Assembly: GCA_040220875.1 (NCBI GenBank)
Contig: JAVJVX010000005.1
Coordinates: 434,001-498,000 of the forward strand
From: Alphaproteobacteria bacterium
GTDB lineage: Bacteria; Pseudomonadota; Alphaproteobacteria; JAVJVX01
Direction of reading: 5' to 3'
DNA: 64,000 nucleotides
In this document: positions 26,675 to 36,343 of the stretch, in pieces
Layout of the letters: each line of letters starts with the position of its first letter
Position numbering within the stretch: the stretch's first letter is position 1
The notes under the pieces: generated by a model
The model's input: only the letters and a program-made list of their open reading frames with translations
What the model was told of the DNA's origin: nothing
Databases searched by the model: none
Made by a program: the position numbers and the translations under genes

Positions 26675-28996
26675 GTGATGGATATCGCCCCCATTTCCCA
26701 ACAGATCTGGGACATGAAATACCGCTTCAAGCCGGAATCCGGCGCCAGCGAAGACCGCCAGATCGGCGATAGCTGGCGCCGGGTCGCCCGCGCGCTCGCC
26801 CGCGTCGAAAAGGAGCCCGAGGCGTGGGAGTCGCGCTTCGAAGAGATGCTTCAGGATTTCCGCTTCCTGCCGGCCGGGCGCATTCTGGCCGGAGCCGGCA
26901 CGGGCCGCCGGGTCACGCTGTTCAACTGCTTCGTCATGGGCACCATTCCCGACGACATGGCGGGAATTTTCACCCATCTGCGCGAAGCCGCGCTGACCAT
27001 GCAGCAGGGCGGCGGCATCGGATACGATTTCTCGACCCTTCGGCCAAGGGGCGCGACCGTCAAGGGGATTGGCGCCGATGCGTCGGGGCCGCTCTCGTTC
27101 ATGGATGTCTGGGACGCCATGTGCAAGACGATCATGAGCGCGGGCAGTCGGCGCGGCGCCATGATGGCGACTTTGCGTTGCGATCATCCCGACATCGAGG
27201 CGTTCATCGACGCCAAGCAAGAGCCCGGGCGCTTGCGCATGTTCAACCTGTCGGTGCTCGTGACGGACGCCTTCATGGACGCGGTCAGGTCCGACGGCTC
27301 GTGGGAACTGGTGTTCGACGGCCGGGTTTACGCGGTCACCAGGGCGCGCGCGCTGTGGGACAGGATCATGCGCGCCACCTACGCCTATGCCGAACCGGGC
27401 GTCATTTTCATCGACCGGATCAACCAGCGGAACAATCTCTATTACTGCGAGGAAATCGCGGCCACGAACCCCTGCGGCGAGCAACCCCTGCCGCCCTATG
27501 GCGCCTGTCTCCTCGGATCGATCAACCTGGCCAAGCTGGTGCTGGACCCGTTCACCGACGAGGCGCGCCTGGATGAGGCCGCACTGGAACGTATCATTCC
27601 CGTCGCCGTGCGGATGCTGGATAACGTTGTCGACGTATCCGACTTTCCGCTCGAGGCGCAGGCAAACGAGGCGCGCACCAAGCGGCGCATCGGTCTCGGC
27701 GTGACGGGGCTGGCCGACGCGCTGATCATGTGCGGCGCGCGTTACGGCGGCGCCAGGGCCGTCAAGTTCACCCGCGCATGGCTGAAGGCCGTGCGGGACG
27801 GAGCCTATCGCGCGTCGGCGGCGCTGGCGCAGGAGAAGGGACCTTTCCCGCTGTTCGATGCCGAGGCCTATCTCGCGGGCGAAACGGTGCGATCCCTCGA
27901 CCCGGCGCTCAGGGAGGAGATTGCCCGCCACGGTATCCGTAATGCGCTGCTCACCTCGATCGCGCCCACGGGTACGATCTCGCTTTTTGCCGATAACGTC
28001 TCGTCCGGAATAGAGCCCGTCTTCAGCTACAGCTATACGCGAAGCGTCCTGATGCCGAACGACAAGCGGCGCGAGGAACGCGTGACAGATTTCGCCTACC
28101 GCCAGTTCCGCCGCCAGTTCGGCGAGGACGCGCCGCTACCCGACTACTTCACCGATGCGCAAAGTTTGACGCCGCACGATCACATCGTCATGCAGGCTGC
28201 CGCCCAGGATTTCATCGACAGCTCGATTTCGAAAACCATCAATTGCCCGGCCGGGCTTTCTTTCGAGGCGTTCAAGGAGGTCTATCTCGAGGCCTATGAA
28301 TCGGGGTGCAAGGGGTGCACCACCTATCGGCCGAACGAGGTCACGGGCTCGGTCCTGCGCGCCGGCACGGGGCCGGAAGACGACGGAGCGGAGGGCGAAT
28401 TGGCCGAGCCCGAACTGGCCCTGACGCCGCCGGCGGCGGAAAGTCGGGCCGACGACGCCTTCGACGCCGGAGCGGTCGTGTATATGACGCAGCCGCTCGA
28501 CCGGCCGGAGGTCCTGCCCGGTCAGACCTACAAGATCAAATGGGCGGATTCGAGTCACGCCATATACATCACGTTGAATGACGTCATCCAGGACGGGCGA
28601 CGTCGGCCATTCGAGATCTTCATCAATTCAAAAAATGTCGAGCATTTCGCCTGGACGGTGGCGCTGACACGGATGATCAGCGCGGTGTTCCGCCGCGGCG
28701 GCGATGTCAGTTTCGTTGTGGACGAGCTCAAGGCCGTTTTCGACCCGCGCGGCGGACAATGGATGAACGGCCGTTACGTGCCCTCGCTTCTGGCCGCCAT
28801 CGGCGACGTGATCGAGGAGCACATGATCCGCATCGGATTTCTGCAAAAGAAGGAGAATGTTGCGGCCGGCCTGGGCCCGGGCGCGGCGCAGCCGGGGACC
28901 GGACTGCGGCAATGCCCGCAATGCGGCCAGTTCTCTGTCATCCGGCAGGAAGGCTGCGATATCTGCACGTCCTGCACCTATTCGAGATGCGCCTAG
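26675..28996 (+). CDS. nrdJ: Adenosylcobalamin-dependent ribonucleoside-diphosphate reductase (class II)
   Basis: A 773-residue reductase making deoxyribonucleotides with a radical from coenzyme B12. Visible: FNCFVMG (redox Cys), GGGIGYDFSTLRP, NPCGEQPLPPYGACLLGSIN (radical-site NPCGE loop), CPAGLSFEAFKEVY, a TSCPD-type domain (FINSKNVEHFAWTVALTRMISAVFRRGG) and a C-terminal Cys-rich ribbon (CPQCGQF...GCDICTSC). There is no N-terminal ATP-cone, so the usual dATP-inhibition domain is missing. The end of the gene and that of the convergent ChaC-like gene lie in one short hairpin (GCCTAG...CTAGGC). Confidence 0.96.
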   Translation: MMDIAPISQQIWDMKYRFKPESGASEDRQIGDSWRRVARALARVEKEPEAWESRFEEMLQDFRFLPAGRILAGAGTGRRVTLFNCFVMGTIPDDMAGIFTHLREAALTMQQGGGIGYDFSTLRPRGATVKGIGADASGPLSFMDVWDAMCKTIMSAGSRRGAMMATLRCDHPDIEAFIDAKQEPGRLRMFNLSVLVTDAFMDAVRSDGSWELVFDGRVYAVTRARALWDRIMRATYAYAEPGVIFIDRINQRNNLYYCEEIAATNPCGEQPLPPYGACLLGSINLAKLVLDPFTDEARLDEAALERIIPVAVRMLDNVVDVSDFPLEAQANEARTKRRIGLGVTGLADALIMCGARYGGARAVKFTRAWLKAVRDGAYRASAALAQEKGPFPLFDAEAYLAGETVRSLDPALREEIARHGIRNALLTSIAPTGTISLFADNVSSGIEPVFSYSYTRSVLMPNDKRREERVTDFAYRQFRRQFGEDAPLPDYFTDAQSLTPHDHIVMQAAAQDFIDSSISKTINCPAGLSFEAFKEVYLEAYESGCKGCTTYRPNEVTGSVLRAGTGPEDDGAEGELAEPELALTPPAAESRADDAFDAGAVVYMTQPLDRPEVLPGQTYKIKWADSSHAIYITLNDVIQDGRRRPFEIFINSKNVEHFAWTVALTRMISAVFRRGGDVSFVVDELKAVFDPRGGQWMNGRYVPSLLAAIGDVIEEHMIRIGFLQKKENVAAGLGPGAAQPGTGLRQCPQCGQFSVIRQEGCDICTSCTYSRCA

Positions 28997-29006
28997 GCGG
29001 CCCCGG

Positions 29007-29561
29007 CTAGGCCAGCCGGTGCACCTGCGCCACGAGAGCCTCGAGCGCGGCATCCTCGATTTCCAGCGCACGCAGATGCGCCCAGGTGTTTTCGAGATAA
29101 TCACGACACGGCCCCATGGGCCCTTCCGCGCCGACGATCATGCGCGCCGCCGTTTCAAGATCGAGGTCGCCGGCATATTGCGGGTGCTCGGGATCGGCAA
29201 CAAACACCAGCGCCCGCACTGGCCCGCCGGGCGGGCAGGCTACCGGCAACATGCGCTCGAGATAGACGCGGGTGACCTGTTCGCGCCGCCGGAGATAAGC
29301 CAGAACCTCCTCGCGCGCTTCCTGTACGACCCGGTACAGCCGGCCGTCACACCGGCCACCCGGCGCCAGGCCAAGGACCAGGCCCGGCCGCGCCGGCGTG
29401 CCCCGATAGACGATGGATTTGATGCAGAACGCCCGGTGATACCCCTCGAGCCGGGCCGGGCGCGATTCCGCGACCTCGAAACCCGGCGCCCAGAGCAGCG
29501 AGCCATAGGCGAAAATCCAGAAATCGTCGCCCGACGCGCCGGTAAGGGCGGCGCCGGTCAT
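29007..29561 (-). CDS. ChaC-like gamma-glutamylcyclotransferase (copy 1)
   Basis: A 184-residue protein of the GGCT/ChaC fold: substrate loop FAYGSLLW, LEGYHRAFC, HRGT-like YRGTPARPGLVLGL and the putative catalytic Glu in RRREQ. ChaC enzymes degrade glutathione to 5-oxoproline and Cys-Gly. It overlaps the next upstream paralogue by 4 bp. It shares the overall plan with the neighbour but is well diverged. Confidence 0.88.
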   Translation of the reverse strand: MTGAALTGASGDDFWIFAYGSLLWAPGFEVAESRPARLEGYHRAFCIKSIVYRGTPARPGLVLGLAPGGRCDGRLYRVVQEAREEVLAYLRRREQVTRVYLERMLPVACPPGGPVRALVFVADPEHPQYAGDLDLETAARMIVGAEGPMGPCRDYLENTWAHLRALEIEDAALEALVAQVHRLA

Positions 29562-30172
29562 GGCGAAACCCCGTCCCCGTCCCCGTCCGCGTCCGCGATC
29601 ACGCGGGCGTACAGGGCCTCGAGGCGGTCATCCCGGATTCCCATCTCGCGCAAGTGACCGATCGCGGCCGCGAGATAGGCCGAACAGGCGCCACTGACCC
29701 CCTCCCCCTGGCGCACGTAGCGCGCCGCTTCGGCAATGTCGATCTCGCCGGCGAAACGCGGGTCCGAGGTAACCGGCAGAAAGGTTTCGGCCTGAATGCT
29801 GGCGCGCACGCGCGCGCCGTCCTCGAGAAGGACGACCGTGACCGGCCGGCGCTCGTAGGGATAGCCGTCCTCCCGGTCATCGAGATAGGCGAGCACGCGG
29901 GTGCGATCTGCGGAGGCGATGCGGAAGGCCCGGCCGAGGCAGGCCCCGCCCGGCACCAGACCCATGACCAGGCCGGGGTGGCTGTGCGTGCCGCGATGCT
30001 TGCTAGAAAAAACGCAAAGCTGGCGGTGATAGCCCTCAAGCCGGGCCGGCACCGCCTCGAGATGGGGGAATCCGGGCCGCCACATGAGGGAGCCGTAGCC
30101 GAACACCCACAGCCCTGTCTCTGTCTTGCCGGCCTCTCCCGTTTTGGTCAGATCTCCGTCCTTGGCGCTCAT
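29558..30172 (-). CDS. ChaC-like gamma-glutamylcyclotransferase (copy 2)
   Basis: A 204-residue paralogue of the preceding gene: VFGYGSLMWRPGF, LEGYHRQLCVFSSKHRGT, and LDDREDGYPYERR with the expected catalytic Glu, closer to the canonical ChaC consensus than copy 1. First gene of the two-gene operon; ATG with no strong ribosome site visible. Role inferred: cytosolic glutathione turnover. Confidence 0.9.
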   Translation of the reverse strand: MSAKDGDLTKTGEAGKTETGLWVFGYGSLMWRPGFPHLEAVPARLEGYHRQLCVFSSKHRGTHSHPGLVMGLVPGGACLGRAFRIASADRTRVLAYLDDREDGYPYERRPVTVVLLEDGARVRASIQAETFLPVTSDPRFAGEIDIAEAARYVRQGEGVSGACSAYLAAAIGHLREMGIRDDRLEALYARVIADADGDGDGVSP

Positions 30173-30274
30173 GACGCCACCATATAGGCTCCCTCGCGCC
30201 GGGAGAACATCCCGGCGCTTCCAGCGCCCGCGACCCTCGCCGGCCCGCCGACACTGCAGACGGAACGACCCTCC

Positions 30275-31312
30275 ATGACGATCAAGCGCTTCGTCATTCT
30301 CATCACTATCCTTGTTATTCTGGGCACAGCCGGGGCCTTGGCCTATCGCGTGGCACCCGTCTATGGCGCGCTTGAAGCCGCGCGCTCAAGCGACGGTTTT
30401 CTTGGCCTCCGTCTCGAAAAAGGCCGGATTTCGCTGGCCGGATTTCCCCTCGATCTTCATGTCCGGCTGACCGGCGCCGTCTTTACGCGCGAAGGCCCGG
30501 CGCTTTGGCGCCTCTCGGCCGACACGGCCCGCCTGGCTCTGATTCCCTGGCCCTTTCAGACATTGCGCGTCGATCTCGGCCCCCGCTCCCGTCTTGTCAT
30601 CGCCGATACCGGCGAGCAAAGCCGGACCAGCTTCGATACGTCGGACGGCAGCCTGCGGCTCCGGCTGGACGGGACCGGCCGGCTGTCGTCGGCCGGGCTT
30701 CGCCTCAATGATCTCGCGATCACGACCCCCGCGGGCGAACCGGTCGCGGCCGGGCAATTCTCCCTCGCCCTGACCTTTGACGAAGACCGGGCCCACCCTG
30801 GCCAATCGGGCGGCCTCGCGACAACCGGGCTGCATCTCGACGCCCGGACCCTCGTTATGCCCGAACCGGCGGCGCGGCAGTTCGCGCTTGGCCGCGAAGT
30901 CCAGAAGCTTCGCCTGGTCATGACCGCGCGGCCGGGGATCCCGCGGAACGACCGAGAAAGCCTCGCCGCGTGGCGCGCCAAGGACGGCCGGCTCGCCCTC
31001 GACGATTTCTCCCTGGCCTGGGGTCCCCTGTCGGTCATGGCCGAGGGCGATATGGGGCTCGATGCCGATTTCAGACCCGAAGGTGTGCTGGAGACGCGCA
31101 TCACGGGCCTTGCGCCGGCCCTCGATATCCTGGTCGCGGCCGGGCAGATCGATGCTGACGATGCGCGGCTGACGGGACTGGTGCTGGGCTTGCTGTCGAA
31201 GCCCGAGGGCGAAGGGGGCGCGCCCATGCTGACACTGCCCCTTGAAGCGCGACAGGGCCGCCTGTTTCTGGGGCCCGTGGCGCTGGGCCGGCTGTCTCCC
31301 CTCGCCGATTGA
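30275..31312 (+). CDS. DUF2125 family protein
   Basis: A 345-residue protein with an N-terminal signal anchor (residues 5-25) and an exported beta-rich domain: LEKGRISLAGFPLDLHVRLTG and LALIPWPFQTLRVDL are family hallmarks. DUF2125 is an alphaproteobacterial family of unknown function, related in pattern to AsmA-like envelope proteins. Convergent with tyrC (18 bp between stops). Confidence 0.87.
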   Translation: MTIKRFVILITILVILGTAGALAYRVAPVYGALEAARSSDGFLGLRLEKGRISLAGFPLDLHVRLTGAVFTREGPALWRLSADTARLALIPWPFQTLRVDLGPRSRLVIADTGEQSRTSFDTSDGSLRLRLDGTGRLSSAGLRLNDLAITTPAGEPVAAGQFSLALTFDEDRAHPGQSGGLATTGLHLDARTLVMPEPAARQFALGREVQKLRLVMTARPGIPRNDRESLAAWRAKDGRLALDDFSLAWGPLSVMAEGDMGLDADFRPEGVLETRITGLAPALDILVAAGQIDADDARLTGLVLGLLSKPEGEGGAPMLTLPLEARQGRLFLGPVALGRLSPLAD

Positions 31313-31329
31313 GAGCGCTCGGGTGCCGG

Positions 31330-32247
31330 TCAGGCGTTCTTGACAGGCCGGGGCGGCACATCCTGCTTCGCCGCCACGACGCCCCGGCGAATTTCCCGCG
31401 TGCGCCGGAAGGTTTCTTCAAGCAGCGCACCGTTGCCATCGCGAATGGCGCGCTGCAGGACGCTCAGATCCTCGCTGAACCGGCCAAGGATATCGAGCAC
31501 GGCCTCGCGGTTATTGAGAAAGATATCGCGCCACATGACCGGGTCGGAGGCCGCGATCCGTGTGAAGTCGCGAAAACCGCTGGCGGCGAATTTGATGACT
31601 TCGGATTTGGTGTGCTCTTCCAGATCGTCGGCCGTCCCGACAATGGTGTAGGCGATGAGGTGCGGCAGATGAGAGGTGATGGCCAGCACCACGTCATGAT
31701 GAGCGGCCGACATCTCCTCGACCATCATCCCGGCCCGCTGCCAGAGATCGCTGATGCGCCTCACCGCCGTGCGGTCGGTCGCGGGATCGGGGGTGAGGAT
31801 GCACCAGCGCCCCTCGAACAGGGTTTCGAACCCCGATTCGGGCCCCGAATGTTCCGTCCCCGCCAGCGGATGACCGGGGACGAAATGCACATGGCCAGGC
31901 AAATGGCGGCCCAGATCACGCATCGCCGACTGCTTGGTCGACCCGACATCGGTGACGATCGCGCCCGGCGCAAGCGCCGGCGCGATAGCGCGGCCGATCG
32001 CCTCGTAAGCGCCCAGGGGTGTGCCGATAATGACGAGATCGGCGCCCGCAACAGCGGCGGCGGGATCGCTCAGGGTTTCATCGGCGAGCGCGAGACGTCT
32101 GACGGTGTCGAGGGTCTCCTGGCGCCGGGCCACAGCGATGATTTCGCGGGCCAGCCCGTCGCGGCGCATGACCCGCGCAAGACTGGATCCGATCAGGCCG
32201 ATTCCGATGAAGACAGCCCGGTTGAAAGGCGTGAAATCATCCGACAT
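31330..32247 (-). CDS. tyrC: Prephenate/arogenate dehydrogenase
   Basis: A 305-residue NAD-dependent dehydrogenase of tyrosine synthesis: Rossmann VFIGIGLIGSSLARVMRRDG, VIIGTPLGAYEAIG, TDVGSTKQ, FVPGHPLAGTEHSGPESG and later HDVVLAITSHLPHLIAY. Start taken at the ATG 10 bp inside the end of hisC with an AAGGACGG ribosome site; a longer frame would extend far into hisC. Third gene of the chorismate mutase - hisC - tyrC operon. Confidence 0.93.
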   Translation of the reverse strand: MSDDFTPFNRAVFIGIGLIGSSLARVMRRDGLAREIIAVARRQETLDTVRRLALADETLSDPAAAVAGADLVIIGTPLGAYEAIGRAIAPALAPGAIVTDVGSTKQSAMRDLGRHLPGHVHFVPGHPLAGTEHSGPESGFETLFEGRWCILTPDPATDRTAVRRISDLWQRAGMMVEEMSAAHHDVVLAITSHLPHLIAYTIVGTADDLEEHTKSEVIKFAASGFRDFTRIAASDPVMWRDIFLNNREAVLDILGRFSEDLSVLQRAIRDGNGALLEETFRRTREIRRGVVAAKQDVPPRPVKNA

Positions 32248-33373
32248 GGGAGCCGTCCTTGACCAGCCGGCTAAGGGCGGCGACAACCGCGCGCATTTCC
32301 GCCTCCTGCCCGATGGTAATGCGCAGGCAGCCCGGCAGGCCGTAATGATCCACCCGGCGCGGGATGAGCCCGTCGCGCAACAGTGCCGCCTCGGCCCGAT
32401 CGGCCGCCTCGGTCGCGCCGGCGCCGAATTCGACGAGCACGAAATTGGCTACGCTCGGAAAAACGCGAAACCCCATGCCTGTAAGCGCCTCGCCGAGATA
32501 CTCGCGCCAGGTGGTGTTGTGGTCCTGACTGCGGCGCAGGTGATCGCGATCATCCATCGCCGCCGCCCCCGCGAGCTGGCCCGGCGTCGTTGTATTGAAA
32601 GGCGGCCGCAGGCGGTTGAGCACATCGACGATGGGCGCGGGCGCATAACACCAGCCAAGCCGCATGGCGCCCAGACCGAAAATCTTGGAAAAAGTGCGCG
32701 TCATCACGACATTGCTGTTTTCGTCCACGAGATCGGCCCCGGCAGTGTAGTCGTCACGGTCGACATATTCAGCGTAGGCCGAATCGAGCACCAGCAGCAC
32801 GTGATCGGGCAGGCCGGCGCGCAGCCGGCGCAATTCGCCCGTCGGCAGATAGCTGCCCGTGGGATTGTTCGGATTGGCGAGAAAGACAATCCGGGTCCGC
32901 GCGGTCACTTTTGCGAGCAACGCATCGACGCTGGCCGTGAGGTTCGTTTCCTCCGCCTTTACCGGCGTCGCGCCGACGGAATGGGCGAAAATCGGGTAAA
33001 TGAGAAATCCGTGGGCGCTGTAGAGTACTTCGTCCCCGAGCCCGGCATAGGCGCGCATCAGCAGCAGCAGCAATTCGTCGGACCCGGCGCCGCAAACGAT
33101 GCGCTCCATATCCAGGCCACTGAAGCGGCTGATGGCCGAGCGCAGGATGCGCGAGCTGCCGTCCGGGTAGCGGTGCAGGTCGGGTGCCGCCGCAGCGAAC
33201 GCGGCCATCGCCTTCGGGCTCGGCCCCAGCGCGCCCTCATTGGCGGATAGCTTGATCGCGCGCGCCCGCCCTGCAATCCGCGCCTTGCCCCCCTGGTAGG
33301 GCGCGATTTCCATGATCCCGGGTTTGACGACAGGGCCTGGCCCGCCGGTCTTCTTCCGGCTGTCCGCTGTCAT
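32237..33373 (-). CDS. hisC: Histidinol-phosphate / aromatic aminotransferase
   Basis: A 378-residue PLP aminotransferase: KLSANEGALGPSPKA, GAGSDELL, FLANPNNPTGSYLP, LDSAYAEY and the PLP lysine in TRTFSKIFGLGAMRLGW. Between chorismate mutase and tyrC it probably serves phenylalanine/tyrosine transamination as well as or instead of histidine synthesis, as HisC2-type enzymes do. ATG overlaps the upstream stop (ATGA). Confidence 0.93.
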   Translation of the reverse strand: MTADSRKKTGGPGPVVKPGIMEIAPYQGGKARIAGRARAIKLSANEGALGPSPKAMAAFAAAAPDLHRYPDGSSRILRSAISRFSGLDMERIVCGAGSDELLLLLMRAYAGLGDEVLYSAHGFLIYPIFAHSVGATPVKAEETNLTASVDALLAKVTARTRIVFLANPNNPTGSYLPTGELRRLRAGLPDHVLLVLDSAYAEYVDRDDYTAGADLVDENSNVVMTRTFSKIFGLGAMRLGWCYAPAPIVDVLNRLRPPFNTTTPGQLAGAAAMDDRDHLRRSQDHNTTWREYLGEALTGMGFRVFPSVANFVLVEFGAGATEAADRAEAALLRDGLIPRRVDHYGLPGCLRITIGQEAEMRAVVAALSRLVKDGSHVG

Positions 33374-34269
33374 GACCCCGACCTCGCGTCTGTCCGCCCG
33401 GCCCCATCCGCGACAAGCGGAGTGGCGTAACCGCCAAGCCGCACCAGCCGCCCCCAACGCGCAAGTCCGGCCCCCGCCGGGTCCTCGAGCGTCACGAAGC
33501 CCGGCAGATCGAAAAGGCAGATCGTTTCGGCAACCGTCCCGCCATAGGGCGCGCGCGCCAGCAGCGTCGGGCCTCCGGGGCCTTGCGTGTCCGCCATCAT
33601 GGCCGCCGCCTGATCGGCCGCCAGGATCAATGCGACCAGTGTGCGATCGTCGCCCGTCTCCTGGAAATCGGCGCGCGCGACCATCAGCGCATCGGTTTTC
33701 ACCTCCGGCGACGGGCGCACGAAGGGAAGCCGCGCGACGATATCTATGTCGCGCGCGGGTAGGCTCGCCATCTCGACCCACCACGGCGTGTCATCGCCAT
33801 CCTCGCTGAGGCTTGGAAAGGGCAGCACGGCGACCGTCACCTCGCCTGCGGCGAGATGCGCGAGCGCGACCCGATCGCTCCGGGCCGCCTCAAGCGGAAT
33901 CGCCGTGCCCAGATGGTCACGGGCGACATCCCACAGCGCGCGGCCAGCGCCCGTCCGCGCATTCTGACTTGCCACCGCCCGGAAGTCCGTCTCGATCCGA
34001 AGCGTGGCGCCGATGATTTCCCGCCAGATCCGGGCGAGCACGGCGACGGGAAAGCCCTCTTCCCCGGCCCCGGCGGCGCGGGCGACCAGACGCCGCATCA
34101 GCCGCGCCTCGCGGCCCGGCTGCATGGTGCGGGTGATGCCGGCGCGCTGCTTGGCCGCGGTAACGTAGCGGGCCACACCCGCGCGCGCCGTCAGGGCCTC
34201 GAGCAACCGGTCGTCATACTCATCAATCTGGCGCCGCAGATCTTCAAGCGCTGGTCGGGCGTCCGCCAT
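33370..34269 (-). CDS. Chorismate mutase (AroQ) fused to a prephenate-dehydratase-like degenerate domain
   Basis: A 299-residue protein. Residues about 1-90 are an AroQ-type mutase (LEDLRRQIDEYDDRLLEALTARAGVARYV...RTMQPGREARLMRRLV, with the expected arginine/lysine pattern), converting chorismate to prephenate. The remaining about 200 residues look like a periplasmic-binding-like fold in the manner of prephenate dehydratase (VAHLAAGEVTVAVLPFPS, then DDRTLVALILAADQ) but the dehydratase TRF motif and an ESRP ACT motif are absent. Whether this part is catalytic or a sensor is unknown. Start ATG at MADARPALEDL; longer starts are open. Confidence 0.85.
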   Translation of the reverse strand: MADARPALEDLRRQIDEYDDRLLEALTARAGVARYVTAAKQRAGITRTMQPGREARLMRRLVARAAGAGEEGFPVAVLARIWREIIGATLRIETDFRAVASQNARTGAGRALWDVARDHLGTAIPLEAARSDRVALAHLAAGEVTVAVLPFPSLSEDGDDTPWWVEMASLPARDIDIVARLPFVRPSPEVKTDALMVARADFQETGDDRTLVALILAADQAAAMMADTQGPGGPTLLARAPYGGTVAETICLFDLPGFVTLEDPAGAGLARWGRLVRLGGYATPLVADGAGRTDARSGS

Positions 34270-34349
34270 CGGCCGGGTTTCCCCGAATCGGGTTGTGGGA
34301 AAAAGCGGCCTAGTCATAGAGGGCGGAAACCGTAAAATCAAAGAAAACA

Positions 34350-34379
34350 TTGACATAGCGGCTGCCCGCCTCCTAGCTA
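34350..34379 (+). promoter_or_regulatory. Possible promoter of metX-metW
   Basis: TTGACA and TAGCTA separated by 18 bp; the -35 is perfect, the -10 poor. It lies about 75 bp before metX, between divergent operons. No SAM riboswitch is recognisable in the leader. Confidence 0.35.
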
Positions 34380-34454
34380 TCCCGCTCCCCGGCAGCCCGC
34401 CCCGGGCAGGGCGCCCCGGAAATGGCCCCATCGCGCCCCGAGGGACAGGACGGA

Positions 34455-35651
34455 ATGACATCTCGCGCCCCCCAGCCACAAGAGACGGCCGAACTGGCCG
34501 CGCTGCCCGGGCATGTGCTCGAGGTCACGGCGCCGCTCACGCTCGATTCCGGTATCAGCCTCGCCCCCTACCGGATCGCCTATCAGACCTATGGCACGCT
34601 CAATCCGGACAAGTCGAACGCCATCCTGGTCTGCCATGCGCTGACCGGCGACCAGTATCTCGCCGAACCACACCCGCTGACCGGCAAGCCCGGCTGGTGG
34701 AGCAGCATGGTCGGTCCCGGCCGGACCCTCGACACCGAGCGTTATTTCGTGATTTCGGCCAACGTGCTGGGCGGGTGCATGGGGACTACCGGACCCAAGT
34801 CCATCGACCCCGCAACCGGCCAGCCCTTCGGGCTGAACTTTCCGGTCATTACCGTACGCGACATGGTGCGCGCGCAAAAGGTGGTGGTCGACCATCTCGG
34901 GATCGAGAAACTGTTTTGCGTGGTCGGCGGCTCCATGGGCGCGATGCAGGCCCTGCAATGGGCCGCAACCTATCCGGAAGCCGTTTTTTCGGCCGTGCCC
35001 ATCGCCGGGGCGGCGCGCCACTCGGCGCAGAACATCGCCTTTCATGAGGTCGGCCGGCAGGCCATCATGGCCGACCCCGACTGGGCGCAGGGCAATTATC
35101 TGAGGGAAGGGTGCAACCCCAAGCGCGGCCTGGCCGTGGCCCGTATGGCGGCACATATCACCTACCTGTCGGAGGCGGCCCTGCACCGCAAGTTCGGCCG
35201 CTCGCTCCAGGACCGGGCCGGGGTGACTTACGGCTTTGAAGCCGATTTCCAGGTTGAAAGCTACCTGCGCCACCAGGGCAGCACGTTTGTCGAGCGGTTT
35301 GACGCAAACTCGTATCTCTATATCACGCGGGCCATGGATTATTTCGACATGGCGGCGGAGCATGGCGGCAACCTGTCCGAAGCCTTCCTCGAAACGCCGG
35401 TGCGGTTCTGCGTCATCTCCTTTACCAGCGACTGGCTGTTCCCCACGACGGAAAGCCGGGCTGTCGTCCACGCGCTCAACGCAGCCGCGGCGAATGTCAG
35501 CTTTGTCGAGATTGAGACCGACAAGGGGCATGACGCGTTCCTTCTGGATGAGCCGGAATTCCGCTCCGTTCTGGGGGGATTCCTGAATGGCGCGGCCGAA
35601 CATCGGAGCCTTGCGCCGGGCGTGGTGGCGCGCGACGGGGCCGGCACATGA
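34455..35651 (+). CDS. metX: Homoserine O-acetyltransferase
   Basis: A 398-residue alpha/beta hydrolase-fold acyltransferase for methionine synthesis: YQTYGTLN, nucleophile elbow [15 protein letters not shown], acid SDWLFP and base GHDAFLL. ATG preceded by AGGACGGA; an ATG 11 codons upstream is possible. The metW start overlaps its stop (ATGA), the classical alphaproteobacterial metXW pair. Confidence 0.96.
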   Translation: MTSRAPQPQETAELAALPGHVLEVTAPLTLDSGISLAPYRIAYQTYGTLNPDKSNAILVCHALTGDQYLAEPHPLTGKPGWWSSMVGPGRTLDTERYFVISANVLGGCMGTTGPKSIDPATGQPFGLNFPVITVRDMVRAQKVVVDHLGIEKLFCVVGGSMGAMQALQWAATYPEAVFSAVPIAGAARHSAQNIAFHEVGRQAIMADPDWAQGNYLREGCNPKRGLAVARMAAHITYLSEAALHRKFGRSLQDRAGVTYGFEADFQVESYLRHQGSTFVERFDANSYLYITRAMDYFDMAAEHGGNLSEAFLETPVRFCVISFTSDWLFPTTESRAVVHALNAAAANVSFVEIETDKGHDAFLLDEPEFRSVLGGFLNGAAEHRSLAPGVVARDGAGT

Positions 35652-36343
35652 GAGACCCCCGGTCAGCAATCCAGGCCGGTTCCGCGAATGCCGGGCGTGC
35701 CGGGAATCCCGCCGCCGCCCCGCGCGACACAAGGCGCGCGCTTGCCCGCGCCGATCTGCGTCTCATCGCCGACGTGATCCGGTCCGGCAGCCGTGTGCTC
35801 GACGTCGGCTGCGGCGATGGCAAGCTGCTCGATTACCTGGTCCACCACAAGCAGGTGGACGGACGTGGCATCGAGCTCAGCCAGGCGGGGGTGAACGCGT
35901 GCGTCGCGGGCGGTCTTTCGGTGATCCAGGGCGACGCCGACACGGATCTGCGTGATTACCCGTCGGACTCGTTCGATTACGTGGTTTTGGGACAAACGAT
36001 TCAGGCCACGCGCGACCCGTATAACGTGCTCAGGGAAATGCTGCGGATCGGACGGCACGCCATTGTCTCGATCCGCAACGCAGGATACTGGCGCACGCGA
36101 CTGCAATTGCTCCTGACCGGTCGCATGCCGGTCACTGATGCGACGGCCGAGGCGTGGTACGACAATTCCGATATCCACATGTGCACCATCGCCGATTTCG
36201 TCGGTCTCTGCCGTGATCTGGGCGCCAGAATCGAACATGCCTACATCCTGAACGGTGGCAAGCCGCTTCGGGCCGTCGGCCCGATGAGCGGGCTCGGCAA
36301 TTTTCTCGGCCGGGAAGCCCTCTTTATGCTGAGTCGCGAGTAG
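35648..36343 (+). CDS. metW: Methionine biosynthesis protein MetW
   Basis: A 231-residue methyltransferase-fold protein: [57 protein letters not shown], then the MetW-specific FAPWY-like block with LTGRMPVT and [15 protein letters not shown]. MetW works with MetX in forming acetyl-homoserine. The 3' end overlaps the convergent methyltransferase gene by 20 bp. The first 35 residues are a variable basic extension. Confidence 0.95.
   Translation: MRDPRSAIQAGSANAGRAGNPAAAPRDTRRALARADLRLIADVIRSGSRVLDVGCGDGKLLDYLVHHKQVDGRGIELSQAGVNACVAGGLSVIQGDADTDLRDYPSDSFDYVVLGQTIQATRDPYNVLREMLRIGRHAIVSIRNAGYWRTRLQLLLTGRMPVTDATAEAWYDNSDIHMCTIADFVGLCRDLGARIEHAYILNGGKPLRAVGPMSGLGNFLGREALFMLSRE

Noticed and set aside
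34270-34454. SAM-II type riboswitch before metX
   Set aside because: The leader lacks the conserved GCTAAA-type pseudoknot elements, and the only promoter-like element leaves a leader of about 70 nt with no matching fold.
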